Below are positions 1-12,044 of a stretch of 64,000 nt of DNA, one piece after another. The stretch covers positions 3,066,198 to 3,130,197 of the forward strand of contig JACAXG010000068.1 in the NCBI GenBank assembly GCA_018881555.1, in the 5' to 3' direction. The position numbers and the translations under genes were made by a program. This DNA comes from Amblyornis subalaris. Taxonomy: Eukaryota; Chordata; Aves; Passeriformes; Ptilonorhynchidae. Under the pieces are notes generated by a model that saw only the letters and a program-made list of their open reading frames with translations, made no database searches and was not told where the DNA came from. Every line of letters starts with the position of its first letter. Within the stretch, counting starts at the first letter, position 1.

Positions 1-2296
1 TTTCCAGCAAGTAAAAGCAGCAGATGAACTGTACAAAATACTCAGGAAGTGCCATATGTTTGGCAATGCAACTTTCTGGCTCCCTGGACATGGCACAACC
101 CAGACCACTAAAAACCACGAACATACAGACCCAAGCACTGTCTGATGTGGCTGTGCATGGCCAGGCTGTGAATTACTAAAGGATTTAAGGACTGTCCAGG
201 ACTGATAGTTGCATTTTTCCTGAAATTTCAAGTGCAGCTTCTGATGTTGTACATCATTTAAAGCAAGAGGGTTTCTGCCCCTCACACCTTTCACCCCACA
301 CATATGGAGCAGATTTTTTAATAGAGCTCCTGTCTGTATCCCCAGTGTGGAGCTGCACCTTTGTAAGTCCCACAGTCAGCAATGTTAATCAGCTGAATAA
401 AGCTGTGCACGTGCTGAAATGCTTTGCTGAGGGGGAAATGCAGGCTGCAACAGCTTACAACCTGCGGGGACCTAAACTGGGACCTGAACACAAAAACCAG
501 TATGATATCCTCTCTCCCCACCTCTCAGTCTGCACGAAGAAAGGCTGCAAAGCCTCCAAATATGCAGACTGTGCCCAGAAAGCTGATCAGACCTCAGCCA
601 GTGCTCATGGATATCACCAGGAGCAGGGAGCAGCACGTGGTACCTTCCTGGTCATTTAGGAATTGCAGAAGGAGCCAAGCTGAGACTGGCTACTGAACTT
701 GAGGTCAAGTTTAATTGCTCTAAAGTAGTGCCATGGGAAGGAGGGGTTTAGTTAGTTTCTCCAATGGAGCTTTCAGAAAAGCAGCCTCTGACTCAGCTTA
801 TTTAAAACTGCCTTAGGAACATGAGATCCGTAGGGCAGAGGTGCCCACTTTAAAACACTTTGGCCATGGATGTCCATTCCTGCTTGATTTATAGGAATGT
901 GGAACAGGTAGTTGTGTGACAAACCAAAATGTATTCATTCCATGCTCTTTCCCCANCTCGTATGCCATGCTAATGGTATTAATAAGGATTACTGTAGGCT
1001 TCAAAGAATTAGGAAAGCATCCTGTATGTCAGCCCTTCGGCAAAGCCGTGTCTTAAGATTTATTACATTTACAAACACTCCTCAACAAAAAAAAAAAAAA
1101 GGGATAAAGGAACCCAAAANCTCTCCTGCAAGCTGAGAGCTGGTGGCAGAAGAGCTCTTCAGCTGAAGGGAGATGGAGGATCCTGGAGCCAAGCAGAGAA
1201 GAGAAGGGCAGCTGTGGGAGCGGGGAAGCTGGCAGGGCTGGCTCAGCCCCGGTGCCAGCGCCGTGCTCCGACAGGTGATCCAGCTGGCAAAGGGGACCTG
1301 CAGAAACACTGCTCTCTTGCTCAGCAGATCTGCTCTTAATTACCTGCCTGTAAATCAGGATTCATTTCATAAGCCTGTGGAGCTGGATGGTGTGTAGGCT
1401 ACGGTACCTGCGAGGTTAACTTCTCCGCTGTGGGTACGCAAATGTTTCAGCTGTGAACACCTCTTCCCACAAATTCGACATTTTTCTTCACAATCCAGAA
1501 CTAAAATTGACTTAAGACATTACGTTGGGTTCAAATAATGGTTTGTGCTGTAAACAAGAGTTTTTCAGCTGTAGCAGCAGGGCAAAGGCACCAGCTCCCA
1601 GCTGCAGCGTGGGGCCAAATGTTGCTCTGCAGCCCCCAGTGCTGAGGTACCAAAATGAGCAGGAACGAAACAGTGTGGTGGTCTGTGTATATGAGAAATA
1701 TGAATGAGGACAGCTTTCCTGAATGAAAGAAAAAACAACCCCAAACCTGATGAAAAAAAAAACATTTTAAAAGGCCCTTGACAAGGGTCAGTTCTAGACA
1801 TTAAAAGTCCCTGGCAAAATTGGCTTAGATGAGGTAAGTCAGAGGTGCTGATTCCAGCTGAAAACTCAAGTGCTGAGTGCTTNGAGTACCTTGTGGTTTT
1901 GGGTACCTTTTTTTTCAGGGTTGTAGGATGGCATATTTTATTTCAGAAGAGCTGAATGTCAAGGGCCTGTTTTGGTGATTTTGGAAATGCGTTTAGATCA
2001 GAAAACTACTTTCTTCCCCATTACTTTCTGAACCCTCTTAGAAATAACCCATTCAACTTCTGGCTCCAGAGTTTATCCAGCTTTAGGCTGCTCTATCCCT
2101 CCTGCAGCAGCCCTTTGGCTTCTATAAAGGATGAGTGACTGGCTGTCTGTCACAGAAAAAATGAGCCTTCTCCATCACCGTCCTCATTTCTAATTTACAT
2201 CCACTGGCACTTCCAGTTATATTCCGAATTTTTGTCTCCGAGAGGGAAGCTTTTCATACATACATTGTTAAGTAGAATCACCAGGAATTTCCAGAA
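1..2296. other. Unique non-coding sequence, nothing recognised
   Basis: No exon, RNA gene or interspersed repeat is recognisable here. The open frames are all under 105 codons, overlap on both strands and have a non-coding composition. The only low-complexity element is an A-run at about 1087-1100. Single N calls sit at about 956, 1120 and 1883. Confidence 0.6.
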
Positions 2297-2352
2297 TAAG
2301 GAGGGAAAGAGAAGAAGAAAGAAAAAAGCAACCTTCTTTTTTTAAAAAAATG
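2297..2352. repeat. Purine tract followed by a T7A7 palindrome
   Basis: A run of almost pure A/G (2297-2329) is followed within ten bases by seven T and then seven A (2337-2350), a self-complementary A-tract, and then another T-run. This is simple low-complexity DNA of a kind common in vertebrate intergenic sequence. No function is visible. Confidence 0.7.
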
Positions 2353-3914
2353 TCTTTTTTTTGTACTCCAGCCAGATGGAATTAGGGCAATTGTTCACTT
2401 GCAAGTACTATGGAGATTAATGAGGTCCAGAGGCAAAGCCATGAGAAAATAGAAATGTAAAAAAGTGAAGTTTCCAAAAATACAGCCTCCACGATACCAT
2501 AGGGATGGATCAGATTGAATGTTTCATCTCATAGCCTGACTGGGCAGGCTGCCTCATGTTCTTAGCTTATTAAAAACCTGAACCCTTTTTTCAGCCTCTC
2601 AGGCCGAGCTTGGTGCAAACAGAGCTGATGCTCACAACTTGCATGTCTGTACCCAAGGAGTCACGGCCCTCACCCGGCCAAATGTTTAGGGACACATTTA
2701 AAACTCTTCTAAATATTTTAGACTGCTCTATTTGCATTTCTTTGGTGAGCTCACTTTGAATTAGCATGAGTTGTTTTCCGTGCACTATGAGAGAGGGAAG
2801 GAGGTTGCTGTGATTAAATTGGGGGATCAGATTTAAATCTGGGCTTCCTGACTTGGACCAATTCACTGGGGTACCCTGTGAGCCCAGCAGAACACACAGG
2901 GACTCAACTGCTCCTCCTCCGAACACAAGCTCTTTGGAGAGAAGCTTACAATTGTTTGGAATGTCTGAAACTCCAAAGGGTCAAATCTTCTTCACCAAGG
3001 TCAAAAGCATTGTACCTTGCAAATGCCAGGACTGCACCCTCAAACGTTATTTCTTCCTGTGTTGGGAAGCTTCCCGAGGCAGGGGGTGAGGTTAAAAATC
3101 TGTTCTGCAAAGGGCTTGTGCCACACTCTTGCTTGCACAGTGATTTCAAAAGAACACAGCAGTGAGACACCTGCTCGTGGTCTNTCCAGAATGGTCTTTA
3201 AGCTGTGTCCTTGCACACACCAAACAGCCCCAATGTGAAGTGTCTGGAGACAATTGCTGCCCACTTGAAGTTGCCAGATACTCCAGGGTCTGTAATGTCA
3301 AGCCATTGGTGTGAGAATTCCTGCAAAAGTGTCACTCAGGTTGTGGGTCCAGCTTTCCTGCATACCCATGGCCAACAGAGCACCTTAGTCTTAAATTTGT
3401 GAATAGAGAAGGAATGGGGAGAGTGACTTAGAAAATAATACATTTATTTTCATGCCTTGTTTCTTTCAGGTGTTTTTTTTTTAAACAGTTCATATTCTGA
3501 TAGTAAATCCAAGACAGGCTTTATTAGAGCAGGAAATACTCTTTAAAAGTGTTGCTTTAAACCATTAGATGTGGTCTGAAACTCGCTGTTAACAAAGCAC
3601 AGAGAGGAAAACTCATGAGGCAGCTACTAAAAAATTTCAATACTCAATACACGGGACAGTTAAATTTAAAGCAGCTTAAATGACTCTTGTGTTTTACCTG
3701 CTGTTGCTGCCACACACAGATCTTGTCACTTTAAATCTTCATTTGGCAATTTTCTGTTCCATAACTGTAGGGTATATACTTGGATGCACAGAAGTATAAT
3801 ATTCTGACAGCTGTTTCCTTTGCTAGCAGTTTATTTAAGCACATTATTTGGTGCAATTTAGACCTCATTCAGAACTACTTCAAAAACTTAAAAAGACTCA
3901 TTTCTCCCCCTGCT
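2353..3914. other. Unique non-coding sequence, nothing recognised
   Basis: Short overlapping frames on both strands, with no repeat family and no credible exon. A T-run with short A-run lies near 3473-3484. Confidence 0.6.
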
Positions 3915-3928
3915 TGTCTGTCTGTCTG
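3915..3928 (+). repeat. Short (TGTC)n microsatellite
   Basis: About three and a half tandem copies of a TGTC unit sit in a pyrimidine-rich context. It is too short to be a useful polymorphic marker without population data. Confidence 0.75.
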
Positions 3929-5039
3929 ATACCACTCCAGTNGTCAGAGCTTCCAGTTCACAGTATCATTTCAGCCATAGTTAATCAAACTCAAAGAGGA
4001 AAGGCATATGCTTTCAGGCTAGATTTAACCTTTATATGGGTGCCAGAAAATCTTTGGATATAGAAAGAAATAAGAAGAAAATGCTTCTGTTGAGAATATC
4101 AGGAGGGTATCGCTTCCCTTTATAAGGGCTGCTCCAGAACTTGGANTATATGAAGCAAATTAGCTGCTTTGAAGGAAATATGATTTGGGTTTAAGATTCT
4201 ATAGGAAATTCTTGTTCTTTATGCACTGGCCCCTGGAGCTCAGACATACTCTCAGACCTGCAGATCTCCTTGGCACATAACTCGTGCTGCAAATAGTGGG
4301 AATTCATTTCCTCAGCACAGAGAATGAGGGTTTTTTGGAGTGAAGTGGTTGTACAATGAACATGGAGGATGGAAGGAGAGGGGTTATCTACAAGGCATTG
4401 CAGAGGTTTGTGTGANAGGAGAGGTGGCAGAGGTGTCCCTGGCCTTGCTGTGTTTTCTGNCCAAGCACTGGGAGGGAGCAGGGTGCCTAACCTGGCTCCT
4501 GACATGCCACAGCACCCAGAAGTGGGCAAGGCACAGCTGGCTTCAGGTGGGTGCAGTAGCTACACACAGGGTGAACAAAGACCCAACTNCATCTGGACTC
4601 ATGCCCAAGGTTTCCTGAGGCCTGAACAACCATTCTGTCTTGTTTGCTGTTTGAGCCTCTCTGCTGTNCTGGGAGCTTTTGGAATCATGGCAATGCAATA
4701 ATTTTGCACATCATGTTAAATGAGGGCCGTGCCCTTTTCCAACCTGCCCCCACCCCAAAGAACTAAATGGGANAGAGAAGCCCAGGTCTGTGCCTTGAAA
4801 TCCGGTTTTCCAACCTGTTCCTGCCCCCTGACAGAAGGCAGAAGCCGTGCATTGTCGTGCATCCCTCCTGCAGCCTCCAGCCCCACTGGCTGCAGCCCTG
4901 AACCTCCTCCTGCCCCAACCTGCGTGTGCCGCAGGAGGGGCTGACATCAGGCTTAGTAATGTGGCTCCACAGCCAGAGATAGCAATCTCCCAGAAGGAAT
5001 TAAATTAACCAGGTTTACGCAGGCATTCACCACGTACTT
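3929..5039. other. Unique non-coding sequence
   Basis: No gene or repeat is recognised. Overlapping frames of up to 112 codons occur on both strands and are each broken by N calls. GC content rises from about 4.7 kb toward the CpG-rich patch that follows. Confidence 0.55.
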
Positions 5040-5280
5040 TGGGTTTTCCAGAGGGCTGCCAAGGTGTGGGGCTGAGCTGCGCGCTGGGAGGGGTGGGGAG
5101 GCGGACGGGCGGCTGGGGGTGTCCACCGTGAGCACGGCACGGAGGAGATATCTCTGTCCACTGCCTCAGAGCCGGCTTTGCCTTTTCCTGGCCGCTGGCA
5201 AAAGGCTGGGGCGTTCTGGGAGGAGCCCTGCCCCACTGCAAATCTCGAGACGATCTTTGACTGGCGAACAGGTCCTTCCA
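5040..5280. promoter_or_regulatory. Small CpG-rich patch
   Basis: CpG dinucleotides are clearly denser here than in the AT-rich surroundings: about eight in the roughly 80 bases from 5075 to 5155, with more around 5170-5270. The patch is short for a classical promoter CpG island and no initiation motif or convincing first exon is seen. It could be a weak or non-coding-RNA promoter, an enhancer, or local GC drift. Regulatory assignment is inference. Confidence 0.3.
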
Positions 5281-5654
5281 GGTTATGTCTGCTCCTACCC
5301 TCCCTGTGCTATCGGGCTGCATCTGATGTGGGAGCTCTTCCTCAGTTATAAACTAATTTGTAGCGGGCAGCAGAGTGTTTGGTGGTTAGAGGAGGGAGGG
5401 CAGGGAGGCATCCCTGCTTCCACCAGCAGATCCCGGCGTTTCAGCCGGCCCCCACAGCTCAGCCCAGTGGATTGAACCTGCCAATCTTTTGCTAGCATCT
5501 GAATTAGCTCATTTTAAAGTTAGTTTAAGCAGATCTAATCTACAGTTCAGTCACGGTGTACAGTGTGCACACAGTCATTTATTCAGTGCCACATCTTTCT
5601 CCCCTCAGTGATTTAACCAGGCCCGCTNGCCGTGAGGACACTAATTGCCTGGAT
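5281..5654. other. Unique sequence, mildly enhancer-like
   Basis: A unique stretch between the CpG patch and a SINE relic. Homeodomain-type TAAT/ATTA words are frequent in 5490-5560. No coding potential is visible. Confidence 0.4.
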
Positions 5655-5985
5655 GAGGTGTGTGAGATTTAGCCAATGCTTCAAGTATTTGGGCAAGTCG
5701 TGTTAAAAGCCCGATGACTCAGTTTATCCGTGTGTGTAATGGGGCATTCCCTCTGTCTCAGCGCTATTGAAAGGCCTAATGAGATCTCGCAGAGATGCTG
5801 GGCCGCAGGTATTCGGCGTCTCCCAGGGCTCGGTCATTAGGTCGGGATGAAGCCAACCTTGCTCATGAAAGGAGAGGCAGAGACTTCCAAGAGTCCAGCA
5901 GGACTGCTCGGATGAGGAAGTGCAGGAGAATTTGCTTTGTGAAGTGCTTTGATGCTCTTTGGAGAGAGGCAAGTAAAACATGAAA
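5655..5985 (+). mobile_element. Ancient MIR-type core-SINE relic
   Basis: Two blocks match the body and tail of MIR-type core-SINEs in the right order and orientation. At 5688-5745 there is the 'tttgggcaagtc ... gactcagttt ... gtaatgggg' series, equivalent to the conserved MIR core where a 'ttgggcaagt' block leads into 'cctcagttt' and 'gtaaaatgggg'. At 5932-5980 there is a 'tgtgaagtgctttga' block followed by a 'gagaggc' word, the usual 3' tail of amniote members. The roughly 190 bases between them are longer than usual and unmatched, so an insertion or heavy decay is likely. MIR-type elements predate amniotes and survive in birds as rare, diverged copies. Assignment is by eye. Confidence 0.6.
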
Positions 5986-7673
5986 ATTCTTGCCCTTGCC
6001 AATTTTAATGAAATATGACCAAGTTTGTTTTAGTGGGATTTACTTCAAAATGTCCTTTTGTGTCTGAAGAAAGCAAAGTGGCTTTGTTAGCGTTGCTTGT
6101 GCGGTAACAAAAGTGTTACACTTGAAATGGAGCTGTAAGGGAGCAGTCTTTTAATTTAGTGGTATTTGGTATAATACAAGAAATGTTTTGCCAGACTGAC
6201 AGCAGCTAGTGTTTGTCTCAGAATTTCCCATGCAGATTTCTCCAATCCTGGGGAAAAAAAGACACTAAAGAATAAAGTTCAGGAAAATTGAAGCTAAAAA
6301 GGCACTTACAAGTCTCTGCTCTCACAATTGTACAAATGCAGAGCATGTGGACAGTGGGTGCTTGCCCTGGAGAGGCGAGTTACCACTCCCAGGAGCAGGG
6401 GCAACTCTGGTCCAACTCTGTGTGCATGTGTTTCTTCTGTCTGTTTCTGTTTTGCCTGGTTTTATGAGAACTACAGTGAAGGTCTGCTTTCTCTTGCTCA
6501 TTTTACACAGCTTTCCATAAATCCTGGCCCAGGCAACCCTGGCCTTGTTTGGACATGCTCCTCCCACTGCAGCACTGATTTTCACTATGGAGCTGGAAAA
6601 TCAGATGGTTTCAAGTGGCTGGAGGTCCTGTCAAACAAGTGGGGACCAGCGTGGTCACCTGGTCAGATTGTTTGGGATCACTGAATACCTTTGCTTTTAG
6701 TGTCCTTATGGAATAAAATTTCTACCCTTTTAAATGTCAGGTACAAGACAAGGGCATATTTCTCAGGGAAAAAAAAATGCAACACTATCCTGGCACAGCT
6801 ACTGAACAACACAGCTTCCTAAAGGACAAGAAAAACACATCTTCTGGCATCTTTGTTCATTCCCCCAGTTCCCCACCTGGCAGTAGATGTGTTCACTTTG
6901 CAAATGTCACTTTGTCTTGACACTTCGTCCTTTGCTGTCTACTAAATTTTATGCAATGACAGTCATTGTGAACTAAAGTTTCAAAGTCCTGAGGGCTAGT
7001 TCCATTCTCACATGAGATTCTACCTAGACTTTCCTGAATATTTTAATTCAGCTCCACATCTTGAATAACGGCACTGCTTGGCTTGCAAAATCTCAGGTTT
7101 TATAGTAGGAAAGGGAAGAAAACAAGTAGCACTTTACATTGCTCACACTCAAATATTAACTGTGATGGAAAAGTTGAGTCTTTCAGCATCCAAAAGAGTG
7201 TGGTATAACCTGGCCCCTCTTGTTGGATTATCTCTTTCCCTATTGCATGTCCACATACTCTGACAGCAAACAAGCATGCATGTCTGGCTTTCTTTCCTCA
7301 TTAGCCTCTCCATTTCTTATGACCTTCCAATCTCTTCAGCCCAGGTGTGCCAGCAGGGTACCATGCAGTGACTCAATGACAAATGAGCCCCTTCTTCACC
7401 TGAGCTGTCTCCGTGTCCCCTGTGCTTCTGCGGTTGATGGAACACGGCTCAGGATCTGTTGCAAATTGTTTATTTTATATTGCTCTATCAGGCACCATTT
7501 TGTATGGGCAGGATTAATCTGCTGCCCAGGCAGAGCACTGGAGAGGAAAACAAATACTCAGCTCCTGAATAGAAAGGTGACTGGGAGAGTGATTGTGCGA
7601 GTTCACTGAGCGTTCCTGTTACGAAACATCTGTGCTGTTTTGCAGGATTGTGGAGATAACCAGAATGAAATGA
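5986..7673. other. Unique non-coding sequence, nothing recognised
   Basis: Moderately AT-rich unique sequence with short A-runs. Frames of up to 129 codons on the plus strand (near 7220-7609) show no domain or family resemblance and overlap frames on the other strand. Confidence 0.55.
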
Positions 7674-7695
7674 CTCTCCCAGAATGCTGGGAGAG
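7674..7695. repeat. Perfect 8-bp inverted repeat (hairpin)
   Basis: CTCTCCCA at 7674-7681 and TGGGAGAG at 7688-7695 are exact complements separated by six bases. It is short enough to occur by chance in 64 kb. There is no T-run or other sign of an RNA terminator. Confidence 0.75.
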
Positions 7696-9879
7696 AATAT
7701 TCAACATATTTCTATATCTCTCAGACTCAGGATGTTGTACCTCAACCACCAATATATCTTTGGGGATTTCCCTTTCTGACCATACTATCAAAGTTAAAAA
7801 CAGATCAGAAAAATGCCTGGTTTAAAATGAGATCTATTTTGTGGGTTGAGAGAAAAACCACTGAAAAATCCCAGATCATTCTGCCAAGCCTATGAATTAC
7901 AAATAACAGACATGCTGGCTCAAGCAAATCCTCAGTTGCCAAATGCTCACCGTTATCTTCCTTGCAATGTTCCTTGCAGGTGTCAAGCTGCCGTGAGCTT
8001 AGCAGACACCACAGATTTCCTTGGACAGCCTAATACCTTTCCTGAGAGACATCTGTAGTCAAGACACAGCTGGAAACAAATGTGTCCTGTGTCTTCTCTG
8101 TCATAACTCATCATTCCGAGGAGGCTCATGGAAGGACTCTTTGCTATGACTATTTTCTTGTTCAAGGCGGGAGGAAGCACCATCCAGTGCTGAGGTCTTT
8201 CTGCTTCTCCGAGTCCTGGCCTGTGGCATGCAGGAGTCTGAGGGGTTATTTCCCTCTTCATCTGGAGTGTAGAGTCTCTCCTTCTCCCAGGCTGCCTGTT
8301 GGCTGTGCCCTGGTGCTGAAGGGGATTTGTTCCTTGTTTCACAAGGACCATGGTTAGACCTCTGCTCTGTCTTCTGCAGCACGTGACTGCCACAAGCACC
8401 AGGCTTTGTTCACTCGTGTTGGGTTGAGAAGGATGGTTATGGGAATTTGGCATTCTGCAGGTGAAGAGCCACTTTCAGCAGTATCTCCTGTTACATTTGT
8501 ACCTGATGGTCTTTCATGATCGCAAATTCCACAAGTGGCTGAACTGTCTGCTGGTTCCTGTGCCTCTTTTCTCCCAGTCTGCACTTCCTTTGCCCAAGCC
8601 CTCTGCTCTGGGATGTGCTGATGGACAGTTACCTCCTCTGCTCTGCTGCAGTGCATTCTCCTGCAGGGACTGCTGATGCAGCAACTTCAGAGTGGGACCC
8701 TCTGCNAGAAGAAATCTTGCACTGAAAAATCCCCTGTTAACAACATTCAAAATATGATCCGTTAATCAAAAGCACATTGCTAAAAATACTCCCAGTGCTT
8801 CTTGTGCTAATTCCAATAAAGAATAAACTTTCACAGCAATCTGTAAGTCGAGTGAGTTTTCGGTAAAAGTATACACAAAGAAAAGAAAATCTATAACTTT
8901 CAAGTAATTTAATCGAAAGGATACATTTACAACTTGCCAAGTATATTTTGGGAATGTTGTTAAACTAATGAATTCTGAGGAATGACACCACTTAGATTCA
9001 ACATGATAATAAGCACAGAGATATCCCTTGTTGATCTCAATTTCTTCCCACTGGGAGCCTTATTAAGCCTGGCAGTGAGTCTCAGAAAGTTTTTGCTAGG
9101 AATGGGCTGTTAAGACCAAAGAATGCTATGCCATTAGAGGTGGAAACAGGCAAAATATTGGGGATAAGCAAGAACAGTTTGAGTAAGTTGGGAAATCTTG
9201 AAAAGAAAAAAGTTCCCTTTGAAGGACAAATCAGAGGAATTCTTAGCATTAAAATTTTCTTTGTTCCATGTTTTGTTCAGTCAGTCTAATAAATAGAGAA
9301 ATCATATAACTTTAGTGACCAGTCACACNTTTCAGTGAAAGGCTCTTGAGCAGAGTCCTGCTGTGATCATGTCATGACAAACCATGCATAATTTGTTTGC
9401 ACCATTTTCTTTCTGGAGAAATCCTCAAGAAAGGAGAAATCATTTTAAAAAAAAATCACGATATGTTCATGTAAAATCTCTGAGTAGAAAAAACAAGAAG
9501 ATACGTTCCTCCATAGGAAAAAGTTCATCATGAATAATTCAACTTGCTATACTAGTTACTGCAAGTCCTGCCCTAGTTAGCCAGGCTGCAGAGTGCTGAG
9601 TTAATGAAGGCTACTGCTCTGACAGAGAAGAGAAAGAGCATGATTTCAGCAGACTTACAAATATATCTCTCTATCTGTATTTTAAACTTCATTAAATGGA
9701 GTTAATAAAGCTATAAAAGCATATCCTTAGTGTGCAGTACATGAGAGCTCCCATTAATTCAACTGTTGTTCCTTATGTTTAGAGTTAAGCAAATGCTTCC
9801 AGNGATTTGCTAAATCTGGTCTCTGCTCCTTGGACTGGAAGTTACCTTTTCATATGTACTGCCCAAACAGTCAAGAAAT
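7696..9879. other. Unique non-coding sequence, nothing recognised
   Basis: Frames of up to 156 codons overlap on both strands at 7983-8750, in a slightly GC-richer stretch. None resembles a known protein. From 8740 onward the sequence is AT-rich and unique. Confidence 0.55.
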
Positions 9880-10135
9880 GATAAAGGAACAACTCCTGAA
9901 ATTAGTAAGAGCTTGACCTGAGTGTCTGCATAATACTCATAATAATAACTCTTTTGTCATCAAAGAGATTCTCACAGAAGCCTGGGAGGGTGTAATTTTC
10001 TCGGGGGCCATTGTGCATGTGATCCACAACGCTGTCTCATCAAATAATCAAGCTCTGTGCTGCCGCTGGGATGTGTCAAGTTACACAAAGAAAATTATGC
10101 TTTTTGTGTGTCCATAAAACGAGAGTTCAGGGAGG
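9880..10135. promoter_or_regulatory. Candidate conserved non-coding element
   Basis: AT-rich but non-repetitive sequence with clustered homeodomain/PBX-type words (ataataataactc at about 9940-9952, tcaaataatcaag at about 10038-10050) and no open frame. It has the texture of vertebrate developmental enhancers. Conservation was not tested, so the call is inference. Confidence 0.25.
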
Positions 10136-10869
10136 CTTTTTAGGATGGGAAATATTAAAAAGAAAAAAAATAAGAAATATTTTCTACCTCCAAATGCACA
10201 GCAGAAGAAGAAAAAACCCTTTTCCTTTCCCCTTAAATCTTTCTCCTTAAATAACAATGATCACAAGCAGCAGGCTGTTGTGAAAAAGGGCAGGAAAAAA
10301 GCACTCCAATGCACAACTCCAAAACAGACAAAGGATAATTACAAGGTAGACATGACATAGGTGAAGTGGCTTCTGCTTTTAAGGAAAACAAGATTAAGGA
10401 AAGCAATATGGTTCTTTTTTTTGTCCACCCAATCTAATCCTAACTCCAAGCAAGGAGTGGCACAGAGACATCACAGTTTGGCACTGTGACCCCAGTCGAG
10501 GAAATTGCCAGAGCCAGTGCTTGTGTGCCATTAGCATGGCATGCTAAGTGTTCAATATGAGCTTCGAGGGCTTTGCTGAATTTGGGGATTTGGAGTATTT
10601 TAAGCAGTGTTTGTTTAGAGCTGGATGTTTTCAATACTGTTAGTTATTTGCAGTTAGAAAGAGGTTTGCACTAGTAAAACGTGGTCTTAGCTGTATGCAT
10701 GCTAATCAGGTCCTTATCACTGTCACTCTCAACTTACTCTGCTTTTCACTTTGATATGAGCAATATTTCCTTTGTTGCTTCTATCTTCTGTTAGGCTTTA
10801 AACTCTTGGGTTAGGGAACTTGTATGTCCTGTCTGCACTTATTTGCAAGTTGTAAGCATTGATGTGGAA
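10136..10869. other. A-rich unique sequence
   Basis: The stretch 10145-10290 is A-rich with several A-runs, which produces a lysine-rich but meaningless open frame. The remainder is unique sequence with no gene or repeat identified. Confidence 0.5.
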
Positions 10870-10894
10870 TTCAAGAAGTGTTCAGCTCTGGACC

Positions 10895-10950
10895 AGCTCT
10901 ACTCTGCTGGAGTCAATGGGAGCTTTTCCCATTGGTAGAGTGGGTGGGAC
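10895..10950. repeat. Possible ancient amniote repeat relic
   Basis: A 'gagtcaatgggagctttt' word at about 10911-10928 resembles the core of the palindromic repeat family seen better at 23135, 32845, 63255 and 63738. Only this core matches, so chance is possible. Confidence 0.3.
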
Positions 10951-11599
10951 AAGTAGGGTAGATCTTGGTGTTCCGGAAAATTTCCTCCACCAGTGCAAAT
11001 AACGCAGCAACTCACTTTGGCAATGGGCAAGTATGTTTTCCTTTTTGTCCTTGTTAAGTTACTGAAAGTTTTGCTTTGCCTGAANCCAGGATTAGATGTT
11101 TGCATTTTTAGAGATTTCAGATTTAGCTCTCATTCCTGGTGCACGGGGANAGGCTCTTTACTGTAAAATCTGCAACTTTGGTGTGTGTCAGATCATCTCA
11201 CTCTGCTGAGAAGCTGAGTTTGCTGCAGGGGGTGGCTCAAGAACCTGCCTCTTTCGGTCAAACTAAAGGTCACTTTTCCAGCCACTGGTTGAAAAATCCC
11301 TGCAGCTGGGCAAATATTGCAAAAAGCATTTATCTAGGAGAGGCCACGTGTTTGCCTCAGTGACACTTGCTTTCTGCAAACATTGGTGTAAGCAACCTTT
11401 TGTTTGCACAGTAAAACAAAGTATTGCAGAGACCATACTCTAACTGAGNTCACTTGGCTGTTTGGAGAAGTCCTCCAAAGGCCTGGACTATGAAAATTTT
11501 ATATGGACTAACAGAATAAAAACATTTGATTATCGTGAATCTTCCTTGACCATCAGAAATGGAAAAGAAAATCTCAAAGTATTGCTGGATTTGTGGTAG
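10951..11599. other. Unique non-coding sequence, nothing recognised
   Basis: No repeat or exon seen. Isolated N calls at about 11085, 11150 and 11449. Confidence 0.55.
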
Positions 11600-11762
11600 A
11601 GTTATGACAGCTGGTAACTAAATTTAATATCTTTATGCTTTTTGATCTTTGTAAAATGGAGATAATACTTCCTTAATGCTAAAGGGCTGAATACAAGGAT
11701 GAAATAATCTAAAATTTTGAGGTTCTCAGCTGTTAAACTGGCAAGGGCTACGTAATAGGTAG
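11600..11762 (+). mobile_element. Ancient MIR-type SINE relic
   Basis: The order of words follows the MIR core: an 'agctggtaacta' block (equivalent to the 'gcaagttactta' stretch), then 'tttgtaaaatggagataatactt' at about 11648-11670 (split here by description: 'gtaaaatgga' then 'gataatactt'), then a 'gaggttctcagc' block and an 'aagggctacgtaataggt' block near 11743-11760, corresponding to the 'gcacatagtaggcg' region of MIR. Divergence is high, as expected for a copy older than birds. Assigned by eye. Confidence 0.6.
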
Positions 11763-12044
11763 ACAGATTAAAATGTTGATCAGTTAATGGACACACCAGT
11801 TAATGGATAAATTGTTCATAGAATAAAAGAGAGAAATTTTGAGTGAAATTGGGTTTGCAGTAATAGCTTGCAGTGCAGTGCCCATCAGGGCAGACAAGCC
11901 CACTCACTGGGCAGTGGTCACAGTCAGAGTTCCATCCTACCCCTGAAGGACCCCCCTCCTCTACCTGTGGGGGATTTTTCTGTTATCACCTCACACCCTA
12001 TTCCTAATCCCCATTTTACAGAAGAACAATCCCACCTGTCCTTT
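11763..12044. other. Unique sequence upstream of the CR1-clade relic
   Basis: No gene is seen. The last 120 bases are C-rich and could be a further decayed part of the neighbouring LINE, but I cannot align them. Confidence 0.45.
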
